Assembly (NCBI RefSeq): GCF_022803015.1
Contig: NZ_JAFKON010000005.1
Location: 62,001-126,000 of the forward strand
Origin: Arthrobacter humicola
Lineage (GTDB): Bacteria; Actinomycetota; Actinomycetes; Actinomycetales; Micrococcaceae
DNA: 64,000 nucleotides
Direction: 5' to 3'
The position numbers and the translations under genes were made by a program. The notes below the pieces were generated by a model. It saw only the letters and a list, made by a program, of their open reading frames with translations. It made no database searches and was not told where the DNA came from. Positions 50,959 to 58,599 of the stretch are shown one piece after another; position 1 is the stretch's first letter, and every line of letters starts with the position of its first letter.

Positions 50959-52332
50959 TTAAGCGTTCGCGGATTCCCTGGTCCCCAGCGCCTCGGTGGG
51001 GACGTTGTAGGTTTCCTTGACCCAGATTGCGGTGACGGCTGCCGAGGCAAGGCAGCAGGCCGCGGTGAAGGCGGCCACGGGAATCCATCCGGTGGGGCCG
51101 GGCTGTACGATGGCCGCGGCGATGGCCGGCGCGAAACCGGTGACGACGAGCCCCAGCTGCGAGGCCGTGGCGGCGCCGGAGTAGCGGATCTTCGTGGGGA
51201 ACATTTCGGCCGTCATGGCCGGGCCCAGCGGGTTGACCATCCCGTAGCCCACGGTCATGAACAGGATGCCGCTGGCGAAGATCAGCGGGATGGACGCGGT
51301 GCTGATGGACCAGAAGTAGGCGAAGGCGGCCGCGGCGCAAATGATGTTGCCGGTGATGAAGACCGGCTTGCGGCCGATCCGGTCCGCGAGGATGCCGGCG
51401 TAGGGCTGGGCGATGATGCCCAGGGCGGCCGTGGCGATGGTGACCCCGAGCATGGCGGCGGACGGGATCCCGAATTTTCCGGTGGCGTAGGCCAGCCCGA
51501 AGGCCGCGAAGACCGACGACACCACGCTCCAGAGCCCAAAGAAGATGACTTTGACGATAGTGCGCCAGTGGTCGCGGAGAACCACCTTGATGGGCAGTTC
51601 CTCCTCGGTTTCCGCTTCCTTCGCGGCTTCGAACACCTCGGATTCGGGCAACCGGAGGCGGATCCAGAGCCCGACGGCGACCACCAGGATGCTGGCGAGG
51701 AACGGCAGCCGCCATCCCCAGCTGAGCAGGTCCTCCTGCGGCAGGAGGGACACAGCCAGGAAGGCCAGGGAGGCGAGCATGATCCCGGCCACGGCGCCGG
51801 TGTTGACCCAGCTGCTGTAGAAGGCCCGCTTATTGCTGGGCGCATGTTCCATGGTCATGGTGACGGCGCCGACTGATTCGCCGGCCGCGGAGGCGCCCTG
51901 AAGCGCGCGCAGGACGACCAGGAGGACCGGGGCGGCCGCGCCGATGACGGAGGCCGGCGGCAGGCAGCCGATGAGGAAGGTGGCCACGCCCATCACCACG
52001 AGCGTCAGGACCAGCATCTGGCGCCGTCCCATGCGGTCGCCAAAATGGCCGATCACGCTGGCCGCGAGGGGGCGGATGACGTAGCCGATGCCGATGGTGG
52101 CCATGGACAGGATGGTGCCGAGAGCGGGATCGATGCCGGGGAAAAAGATCTTGTTGAAAATCAGGGCGGATGCCGAACCGTAGATGAAGAAGTCGTAGTA
52201 CTCCAGGGTGCTGCCGATGAAGCTGGCGGTGGCGGCGCGGCGGGCATGTTTGGTTCCCTCGGCGGAAACGGGGCGGGCCTGGTCCGCGGGCGGCGTCAAC
52301 GGCGTCGGCGGAACGATGGGACCAGCGGTCAT
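50959..52332 (-). CDS. MFS transporter, metabolite:H+ symporter (MHS) family, second copy
   Basis: 457 residues, 12 helices. ASFIGSTLEYYDFFIYGSASAL and HFGDRMGRRQM are MHS signatures, and VLRALQGASAAGESVGAV matches helix 4-5. It is related to, but clearly different from, the copy at 45446. First gene of the minus-strand operon with CocE and DUF3237, divergent from a PaaX-type regulator. A strong promoter with overlapping operator lies upstream. GGAG seven bases before ATG sets the start; a longer upstream frame lacks a ribosome site. Confidence 0.92.
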   Translation of the reverse strand: MTAGPIVPPTPLTPPADQARPVSAEGTKHARRAATASFIGSTLEYYDFFIYGSASALIFNKIFFPGIDPALGTILSMATIGIGYVIRPLAASVIGHFGDRMGRRQMLVLTLVVMGVATFLIGCLPPASVIGAAAPVLLVVLRALQGASAAGESVGAVTMTMEHAPSNKRAFYSSWVNTGAVAGIMLASLAFLAVSLLPQEDLLSWGWRLPFLASILVVAVGLWIRLRLPESEVFEAAKEAETEEELPIKVVLRDHWRTIVKVIFFGLWSVVSSVFAAFGLAYATGKFGIPSAAMLGVTIATAALGIIAQPYAGILADRIGRKPVFITGNIICAAAAFAYFWSISTASIPLIFASGILFMTVGYGMVNPLGPAMTAEMFPTKIRYSGAATASQLGLVVTGFAPAIAAAIVQPGPTGWIPVAAFTAACCLASAAVTAIWVKETYNVPTEALGTRESANA

Positions 52333-52445
52333 TGCGGATCTCCTAGGTGGGCAGGGATATGGCGCGAAAGGTGGGGCTGGGGGAAGATCTTGGGCTCGCA
52401 TGCTGAGCAGGGCGGGCGGGGTCGGCTGTGGCCTCCGTCACTCTG

Positions 52446-52490
52446 GTGCAATAGTATGCACTTAAACTGGCGTCCGTCAATCTAAGTGCA
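52446..52490 (-). promoter_or_regulatory. Promoter and operator between the MHS permease and PaaX-type regulator
   Basis: On the minus strand TTGACG (52480-52475), 18 bases and TACTAT (52456-52451) form a near-consensus promoter for the permease operon. Overlapping it is a perfect repeat TGCACTTA (52457-52464) ... TAAGTGCA (52483-52490) with an 18-bp spacer, and a shorter GTGCA-ATAGTA-TGCAC repeat (52446-52461). The layout suits repression by the divergent regulator. Confidence 0.75.
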
Positions 52491-52532
52491 AAATAAAATG
52501 ATGGCGGATGTGACTGGCATGATGGAGGCGTG

Positions 52533-53459
52533 ATGAGCGAGCGGCCGGCCTCCCTGCCCGGCATGGACCCGGACCTGGCCATCGACTTTCCGCGGCCTTT
52601 GAAGGGGCCGTCCACCCAGCACCAGCTGCTCACCCTGCTGGTTGACTACTGGTTCAAGAGCGAGGCATGGCTGCCGTCCCGGCTCATCGCCGCCCTGGCC
52701 GCGGGCCTGGGAATCACGGCCTCGGCGTCGGCGACGGCGTTGAGCCGCCTGGCGTCCCGGGGCGTACTCGAACAGTCCAGTGCAGGGCGAACGTCGCGCT
52801 ACCGGATCACCCCGGGGGCGCGCAACCGGCTCCGCCACGGCCTCGAGCAGGTCTCCGTCTTCGGCGAACAGTCCCGCCAATGGGACGGCCACTGGACCGT
52901 CATCGCGTTTTCGATTCCGGAGACGTCGCGGGATGTCCGCGAAATGTTCCGCTCACGCCTGCGTTGGCGCGGATTCGCGCCGCTGTTCGGGGCGCTGTGG
53001 GTGTCTCCGCGGGACCACGCCGAGGAACTCGAAGAAACCTGCAAGGGCTACGGCGTGGACGACTACGTCATCTTCCGCACCGCTGAATCGAGCCTCCGCG
53101 GCAAGCGGCTCGTCGAGGCCTGGTCACCGCAGGAGTTCAGGGAACAATACCGGCCGTTTACCGAAAAATTCACGCCCTGGGCCGAACGCCTCGACGCCGG
53201 AACGGTCAGCCCGGCGGAGGCCTTCAGGGCCAGGACCGAGCTGATGGACGCCTGGCGGGCGTTCCCGTGGAGCGACCCTGATCTTCCCGCCGAGCTCCTG
53301 CCGGAAGCCTGGCCGCGGACCGAGGCCAGGGAACTCCTTGTCCGCCTCTACGACGGGCTCGCGGACGCTGCCACTGCCTACGTCGAGGAAATCGTGGCCC
53401 GGGAAGCTCCCGAACTGGCGGGAACGGCGCAGGCGTTGTCGGTGGCGCCCGGGCTCTGA
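52533..53459 (+). CDS. PaaX-family transcriptional regulator
   Basis: 308 residues with an N-terminal winged helix (QLLTLLVDYWF; GITASASATALSRLASRGVLEQSSAGRTSRYRIT split over about 30-90), the central PaaX domain (GHWTVIAFSIPETSRDVREMFRSRL; FAPLFGALWVSPRD) and a C-terminal helical part. PaaX represses phenylacetate catabolism via phenylacetyl-CoA; this relative probably senses a CoA thioester or ester-derived acid. It is divergent from, and likely controls, the MHS-CocE-DUF3237 operon. GGAG precedes the ATG; a GTG three bases upstream is an alternative. Confidence 0.9.
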   Translation: MSERPASLPGMDPDLAIDFPRPLKGPSTQHQLLTLLVDYWFKSEAWLPSRLIAALAAGLGITASASATALSRLASRGVLEQSSAGRTSRYRITPGARNRLRHGLEQVSVFGEQSRQWDGHWTVIAFSIPETSRDVREMFRSRLRWRGFAPLFGALWVSPRDHAEELEETCKGYGVDDYVIFRTAESSLRGKRLVEAWSPQEFREQYRPFTEKFTPWAERLDAGTVSPAEAFRARTELMDAWRAFPWSDPDLPAELLPEAWPRTEARELLVRLYDGLADAATAYVEEIVAREAPELAGTAQALSVAPGL

Positions 53460-53462
53460 CCT

Positions 53463-53488
53463 GCCGCCGGTGCCGGGACGCCGGCGGC
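53463..53488. terminator. Hairpin between the convergent regulator and LysE genes
   Basis: GCCGCCGG / CCGGCGGC stem with a 10-nt loop, three bases after the PaaX-type gene's stop. Confidence 0.6.
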
Positions 53489-53496
53489 CGCGGTGC

Positions 53497-54120
53497 CTAG
53501 TGGATTGCGGCCAGGAGGACGCCGACGCCGACGAAGAGCCCGCCGAACGTCCGGTTCAGGACCTTTTGTCCGCGGGCGTCGCGGGTGAAGCGCTGGAAGG
53601 ACCGGGCCGCAGCCGCGAAGAAGAACCACATGACCAGGACGTCGATCACGATCACGGTGGCGGCCAGGACCACGTACTGCGGCAGCAGCGGCTGCTCCGG
53701 CCGGATGAACTGCGGCATGAAGGCCAGGAAGAAGACCACGGCTTTGGGGTTGAGCAGATTGACCCAGAGGCCACGGCGGAACATGGACAGGCCCGGCTCG
53801 TTGCGCAGGGCCGCGGCCTTCTCCTGGTCCAGGTCCGGTTTGTGCAGGAACTGCCGGATGCCAAGGTAGACCAGGTAGGCGGCGCCGGCGTAGCGGATCA
53901 CGTTGAAGGCAACCGGTGAGCTCGCCACGAGCACCCCGACGCCGAGCGCCACGATCAGGATGTGCACCACGAGGGCGGCCTGCTGGCCCAGGATGCCCCA
54001 GAGGGACCGTCGGAATCCCGAGTTCAGGGAGTTGCTCATGGTGTTGATGGCGCCCGCGCCGGGAGTGAAGCTGATCAGGACGCCGGCGCCGGCCAGGGCC
54101 AGCCAAAGGGAGGGTTGCAC
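53497..54120 (-). CDS. LysE/RhtB-family amino-acid exporter
   Basis: 207 residues with six helices. SFTPGAGAINTMSNSLNSGFRRSLWGILGQQ is the family's N-terminal signature (P-G-P/A in helix 1), and LWVNLLNPKAVVFFLAFMPQF is the central N-P-K motif. Exports amino acids or homoserine lactone-type compounds. The gene stands alone. The exact amino acid is unknown. Confidence 0.92.
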   Translation of the reverse strand: MQPSLWLALAGAGVLISFTPGAGAINTMSNSLNSGFRRSLWGILGQQAALVVHILIVALGVGVLVASSPVAFNVIRYAGAAYLVYLGIRQFLHKPDLDQEKAAALRNEPGLSMFRRGLWVNLLNPKAVVFFLAFMPQFIRPEQPLLPQYVVLAATVIVIDVLVMWFFFAAAARSFQRFTRDARGQKVLNRTFGGLFVGVGVLLAAIH

Positions 54121-54169
54121 CAGGTAAGTTTACGGTCCCGGCCGTGGCGGGTCCGATTGATGACGGGAG

Positions 54170-54721
54170 TCAGTCGCGGCGGAGGCCGTAGCTGAGAATC
54201 ATGTTGCCTTTGCTGGTCTGCTGGGACGACTGCAGCTCCAGCCGGGTGAGGGCATCGCCGTCGTTGAACAGCCGCCGCCCGCTGCCGGCGATCACGGGAT
54301 GGACGATCAGCATCAAGGTGTCGAGCAGCCCGGCGAACAGTAACTGGTGGACCAGCGAAATGCTGCTGAAGATCCCGATTTCGCCGCCGTCACTGTTCTT
54401 CAGGGCCGCGACGAAGTCTTCCAGCGGGCCCTCGATCAGGCGTGAATTTTGCCATTCCAGCTCGCCTGTCAGGGTCCGGGACGCGACAAATTTCGGCAGC
54501 GGATTGATGAATCCGGCAAAGTCCGCGTCGCTTTCGGCGTTGGGCCAGTATTCTGCCCATTGCTCGTAGCCCACGCGGCCGAGGAGCGCAGTGTCGATCC
54601 GGCCCATCATCTCGCCCATCCCGGCGCCGAGCTCCTCGTCGAAGCTGTCGAATTGCCACTTGAACGGGTCTTCAACCACGCCGTCCACAGAGCAGAAAAG
54701 GCCGGCCGTCAATTTGCGCAT
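54170..54721 (-). CDS. Dihydrofolate-reductase-like (RibD C-terminal domain) protein
   Basis: 183 residues: MRKLTAGLFCSVDGVVEDP matches the N-terminus of RibD-C/DHFR-like proteins, and GEIGIFSSISLVHQLLFAGLLDTLMLIVHPVIAGSGRRLF contains the G-S/G-P-V-x-G-x-G-x-x-LF block. The usual GG-x pattern before SISL reads FSS here. Reductases of this group use NADPH but most have no known substrate. It is a free-standing gene, not part of a riboflavin operon. Confidence 0.85.
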   Translation of the reverse strand: MRKLTAGLFCSVDGVVEDPFKWQFDSFDEELGAGMGEMMGRIDTALLGRVGYEQWAEYWPNAESDADFAGFINPLPKFVASRTLTGELEWQNSRLIEGPLEDFVAALKNSDGGEIGIFSSISLVHQLLFAGLLDTLMLIVHPVIAGSGRRLFNDGDALTRLELQSSQQTSKGNMILSYGLRRD

Positions 54722-54854
54722 GGGTTTCTCCTTGCCGTGGTCTCCAGTGCAGATGTCTAATGCACCCTATCCGCAGACCCGGAAGCAGGGAATGGCTGCC
54801 GGGTACTCGACGGTGAATGCCCCGGAGGCCGGCCGTGCCGCCAGGATCGCGGGC

Positions 54855-54880
54855 CTTGGGCGTGCAAGGGCGCGCCCAAG
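54855..54880 (-). terminator. Hairpin terminator of the PepSY-like gene
   Basis: CTTGGGCG / CGCCCAAG stem with a 10-nt loop, 13 bases beyond the stop codon on the minus strand. Confidence 0.65.
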
Positions 54881-54892
54881 ACCCGCTAAGGG

Positions 54893-55345
54893 TTAGCCGT
54901 TGGACGTGTAGCCATCCGTGGCGGTGTCCCCGGGGCCGCCATGGCCGCCGCCGGGGCCGCCCTGGCCTTCCTGGGTTGCGGTCACCGTGAAGTTCGCATC
55001 CAGCAGGACAGTGGCGCGCGTGCCGTCCGCCTTCGTGATGTGGGCTTCGTAGGTGGCGCCGTCGGCGTCGGTCTCCATCCGCTCGATCGTCGCATCCGGC
55101 TGGGCGGCCTTTACCGCCGCCTCGACCTTCGTGGCGGTGTCGCCGGTGAGGACCTCCTCGGTCTTTCCGTTGGCCTGGTGCGGGCCGCGCTGGCCCCCGG
55201 TGCCGTAGCCGTCGGTGGCCCGGGTCGAGGACGAGCTGCCGGTGGAATCGGCAGCCATCGCGGGGATGGCCGATGCGCCGATGGCGCCGCCGCCGATCAC
55301 CGCAGCGAGCATGATGCCCGCGGTGGTCTTGTTGATCTTTGCCAT
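54893..55345 (-). CDS. Secreted PepSY-like domain protein
   Basis: 150 residues with a Sec signal peptide (MAKINKTTAGIMLAAVIGGGAIGASAIPAMA, cleavage near AMA-AD). A Ser/Gly linker follows, then a single PepSY-like domain (TGDTATKVEAAVKAAQPDATIERMETDADGATYEAHI split over about 67-103). The end is a Gly/His-rich tail (GQGGPGGGHGGPGD). PepSY domains may inhibit proteases or bind peptides. GGAG before the ATG is strong. The function here is unknown. Confidence 0.8.
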   Translation of the reverse strand: MAKINKTTAGIMLAAVIGGGAIGASAIPAMAADSTGSSSSTRATDGYGTGGQRGPHQANGKTEEVLTGDTATKVEAAVKAAQPDATIERMETDADGATYEAHITKADGTRATVLLDANFTVTATQEGQGGPGGGHGGPGDTATDGYTSNG

Positions 55346-55474
55346 GGTGAAACTCCTTTGCTGGGGCCCGGGCTTCCGGGCCGGCCGAGGATTCGGCCTG
55401 TACCCAGCCTCAGGCGCGGAGTTATGGCTGCACTTTCGGCGGGCTGTGCCGGTGCTGTGACCGCTGGCCGCCGC

Positions 55475-56290
55475 TCACGCCCGGGCGATGACCTCGCCGT
55501 TGGGAATCAGGAACCAGCCGTCGTCGGTGGAGCCCCACCGGTGCCAGCCCGCGGAAATCCGGGCCAGGTCCGCCTCGCTGGCCAGGCCGTACTCGAGCGC
55601 CTGGTCGGCAAAGGACGAATGCAGCACCCGCTCGCCCCACACCCGGGCCTGCCACCGCCGCTCATGCCCAGTGGCGTAGAGCCAGTTGCTGCTGGACGGC
55701 GCCACATCCGTGAAGCCGGCGGCCTGCGCCCAGGACACGAGCCGGCGGCCGGCGTCGGGCTCGGCGCCATTGCGACGGGCGATTCGCTGGTAGAGCTCCA
55801 TCCAGTCGTCGAGCTCGGGGATGGCCGGGTACCAGCTCATGCCGTGGAAGTCGGCGTCGCGCACCGCCACAATCCCGCCTGCCTTGGCCGCCCGGCGCAT
55901 CTCCCGCAGCGCCGCGACCGGGTCCGTGAGGTGCTGGAGGACCTGATGGGCGTGGACGACGTCGAAGGATTCGTCCGGGAAGTCGAGGTCGTAGATGTTG
56001 CCGGCGGCAAAGCCGACATTGTCCACGCCGCGCTCGACGGCGAGGGCCGCGGCCTGGGCGATGATGTCGGGGGAGCGGTCCAAGCCTGTGACCCTGCCCG
56101 GCGCCACCAGCTCCGCGAAGTCGCAGGTGATGCTGCCAGGCCCACAGCCGACGTCGAGGACGGAGGTCCCGGGCATCAGATGCGGGAGCACGAACGCTGC
56201 CGAGTTTTCCGCCGTGCGGGAGGCATGGGCACGGACCACCGACTCGTGGTGGCCGTGCGTGTACACATCGTCAGGCTGCTGCGCACTCAT
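55475..56290 (-). CDS. Class I SAM-dependent methyltransferase (UbiE/MenG-like fold)
   Basis: 271 residues. VLDVGCGPGSITCDFAE (about 42-58) is motif I, GLDRSPDIIAQA motif II and FDVVHAHQVLQHLTDP the post-II segment. The C-terminal 110 residues form a mixed lid seen in small-molecule methyltransferases. The substrate is unknown; it is divergent from an exporter gene, so a detoxified or exported product is possible but speculative. Confidence 0.88.
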   Translation of the reverse strand: MSAQQPDDVYTHGHHESVVRAHASRTAENSAAFVLPHLMPGTSVLDVGCGPGSITCDFAELVAPGRVTGLDRSPDIIAQAAALAVERGVDNVGFAAGNIYDLDFPDESFDVVHAHQVLQHLTDPVAALREMRRAAKAGGIVAVRDADFHGMSWYPAIPELDDWMELYQRIARRNGAEPDAGRRLVSWAQAAGFTDVAPSSSNWLYATGHERRWQARVWGERVLHSSFADQALEYGLASEADLARISAGWHRWGSTDDGWFLIPNGEVIARA

Positions 56291-56420
56291 AATGGAACGC
56301 TACCCTCCCTCGCCCGGAAAAGGGTGGACCCCCGACTGCGGGTCAGCAGGCGCGCGGCGGCAGGCAGTTTTTTGCGGGTGGCCGTCAGTTTTGCCGCTTC
56401 CGGCGCCGGTGATTCTACGG

Positions 56421-57797
56421 ATGAATGGAGGGGTGAAAGTCAACAGAAAAAATGACGGCAGCGGCAGCGGCGCCGGCAACGGACTGGGCCTGTTCCAGGC
56501 CACCGGAATCTATGTCGGCGCGATCCTGGGCTCGGGTGTCCTGGTGCTTCCCGCCATCGCAGCCAAGGAGGCCGGCCCGGCGTCGCTCCTGGCCTGGGCC
56601 GTCCTGCTGGTGTTCTGCGTTCCCGTTGCCTTCAGCTTCGCCGAAATGAGCCGCCAGCAGCCCGACGCCGGCGGGATCGCCCACTTCGTCAAGCGTGCCT
56701 TTGGTCGCCGCGCCTCGGTGGTGGCCGGGTACCTCTTCTACTTTTCGATCCCCTTCGGCGCCCCGGCTACGGCCGTGATCGGCGGCAACTACATCGCCCA
56801 CGCCGCCGGCGGCGGCCGGGACACCGCAGTCCTCGCGGCGGCGGTGATCCTGCTGGCCGCCTTCGCGAGCAACGCCGTCGGCATCAGGGTTTCCAGCCGC
56901 ATGCAACTGGCGCTCATGGTGCTGCTGGTGGCACTGCTCGCGCTCGCCGTCGTGCTCGCGGCACCGCACGCCAATTCGGAAAATTTCCAGCCCTTCGCCC
57001 CGCACGGCTACTGGGCGGTCGGCGGTGCCGCGAGCCTGCTGTTCTTCTGCTTCGCCGGCTGGGAAGCCGTCTCGCACCTGGCCGGTGAGTTCCGGAACCC
57101 CGGGCGCGATCTCCGACGGGCCACGTGGCTCACGCTGATTGTGGTGGGCGCGGTCTACATTGGCGTTGTCGCCGCCTCGGTGGCCGTCCTCGGCCCGGAA
57201 CTGCCCGCTACTGCGGTGCCCGTCGCGGCGTTGCTGGAGAAAGGGCTGGGCTCATTGGCGGCCCCGCTCACCGCGGTTGCGGCGGCGGTTTTGACGTTCG
57301 GCCCCATCAACACCTTCGTGGCCGGGGCCAGCCGGCTCGGGGCTGCTCTGGCGTCCGACGGCGTGCTGCCGCCCGCGCTTGCACGCGGTGCCGGGCGGGG
57401 ACAGGTACCCGCCGCAAGCCTGGCAACTCTGGCCGTCCTGACCTTGCTGTCCTTCGCTGCCGCCGTCGCCGGACTCACCGACATGCAGTTCCAGATCGGC
57501 GCGGCCTCGGCGTGTTTCACGGCCGTCACCGCGTTTGGGCTGGCGGCCGGCATCCGGCTGCTGCAGCCGCGGACCGTTGCCTGGTACGGCGTAATCGTGG
57601 CGGCCGGGGTCATGGTGGCCGTCCTGATCTTCAGCGGCTGGGCGCTGGGGGTTCCGCTGGCACTGGCAGCGGCCGCCGTCGGCGTCGGCAGGCGCTTTGG
57701 CGGGACCCCAGAACAGGAAACGATGCCGGAAACGGCGCCTTCTGCACTGGCGGAGGCGCTCCCCGGTCGCCGGCCGCAAACCGCCGCCCATCCGTGA
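56421..57797 (+). CDS. APC-superfamily amino-acid transporter, YjeH-like
   Basis: 458 residues with about 12 helices. GLFQATGIYVGAILGSGVLVLPAIAA is the first-helix substrate site of APC proteins (G-S/A-G-V/I), and SRQQPDAGGIAHFVKRAFG resembles YjeH, an exporter of methionine and branched-chain amino acids in E. coli. Import cannot be excluded. The start is uncertain: ATG here, or a GTG 12 bases on that is too close to GGAGG. The last 40 residues are a polar tail. It converges on the marR gene with 15 bases between stops. Confidence 0.82.
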   Translation: MNGGVKVNRKNDGSGSGAGNGLGLFQATGIYVGAILGSGVLVLPAIAAKEAGPASLLAWAVLLVFCVPVAFSFAEMSRQQPDAGGIAHFVKRAFGRRASVVAGYLFYFSIPFGAPATAVIGGNYIAHAAGGGRDTAVLAAAVILLAAFASNAVGIRVSSRMQLALMVLLVALLALAVVLAAPHANSENFQPFAPHGYWAVGGAASLLFFCFAGWEAVSHLAGEFRNPGRDLRRATWLTLIVVGAVYIGVVAASVAVLGPELPATAVPVAALLEKGLGSLAAPLTAVAAAVLTFGPINTFVAGASRLGAALASDGVLPPALARGAGRGQVPAASLATLAVLTLLSFAAAVAGLTDMQFQIGAASACFTAVTAFGLAAGIRLLQPRTVAWYGVIVAAGVMVAVLIFSGWALGVPLALAAAAVGVGRRFGGTPEQETMPETAPSALAEALPGRRPQTAAHP

Positions 57798-57812
57798 CGT
57801 CCGGGCCGCGAT

Positions 57813-58373
57813 TCAGCCGGGGCGCTGCCCCGGCGCTTGCTCCGGCCCGGGGCCGCGGGCCGCTTCCTCGCCCGCCCGGACAGTGGCATCGATCATGGAG
57901 TTCATGAACCGGGTGACGATCTCCAGTTCCTCCGGCGTGAAGTTCGCCATGGCTGCACCCATATGGCGGGCCAGCGGCAGGAACATTGCGCCGCCGTCCC
58001 GGTAGGCCTTGGGCGTCATGCGCAGCTGCACCTGGCGGCGGTCAGCGCCCTCGCGCTCACGGACCACGTGGCCGGAACTGTGGAGCCGGTCGATCAGTGC
58101 GGTGGTGGCCGGGGAGCTGAGGTTCAGCTCTTTCCTCAGCACCCCTGGAGTGACAATCTGGTCCCGCGCCGCGTGCCGCATGATGACGGCGAGGGCGTTG
58201 AGGTCCGTGCGGTGCATGTCATTGCGGCCGCCGGCGGAGTCCACATAGCGGTTGGCTTCGAGGGTGAATTCCTGCAGGAGCCGGACGAGGGGCGGCGGAC
58301 CGGCGGCTTCGGGCGGGACTGTGTTCCTGGGCGAGGCCGCGTCTTCGGATAGGCCCGGGGATTCGGCTGACAC
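57813..58373 (-). CDS. MarR-family transcriptional regulator (efflux-associated)
   Basis: 186 residues. TPGVLRKELNLSSPATTALIDRLHSSGHVVRE is the winged-helix core and ADRRQVQLRMTPKAY the wing with the D-R-R motif. It is divergent from an MMPL exporter gene, the classic repressor/efflux pair; both promoters lie in the 226 bp between them, which holds two inverted repeats. A 25-residue Ala/Pro N-terminal extension precedes the domain. Confidence 0.92.
   Translation of the reverse strand: MSAESPGLSEDAASPRNTVPPEAAGPPPLVRLLQEFTLEANRYVDSAGGRNDMHRTDLNALAVIMRHAARDQIVTPGVLRKELNLSSPATTALIDRLHSSGHVVREREGADRRQVQLRMTPKAYRDGGAMFLPLARHMGAAMANFTPEELEIVTRFMNSMIDATVRAGEEAARGPGPEQAPGQRPG
57816..57834. terminator. 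Hairpin at the convergent APC / marR gene ends
   Basis: GCCGGGGC-GCT-GCCCCGGC lies inside the last codons of marR and just after the transporter's stop, so it could end both transcripts. Confidence 0.5.
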
Positions 58374-58525
58374 GGCGGACCTCCTTCGTCCCTTGATCCT
58401 GCCCCGGCGGTCTGACCGCGGCAGGTCGGCGCTGTCGACGGCGCCTTCGGGAGTCTACTGCAGGGTCTGCGCAGCGGCCTGACGCCGGCTGTCTCTATTC
58501 TCCTCCGGTGCCCCGGCCGATGGGT

Positions 58526-58553
58526 TATCTCTATGATGGAGATAGTCTACTAT
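58526..58553. promoter_or_regulatory. Overlapping inverted repeats upstream of the MMPL exporter
   Basis: TATCTC-TATGATG-GAGATA (58526-58544) overlaps ATAGT-CT-ACTAT (58542-58553). TACTAT at 58548 is a plausible -10 box for the exporter. Position and symmetry suit the adjacent MarR protein. Confidence 0.65.
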
Positions 58554-58599
58554 GGAGTTGATCTCTGCTCCCACTCCGAGGCGCACCCTGGAAGGAAAC

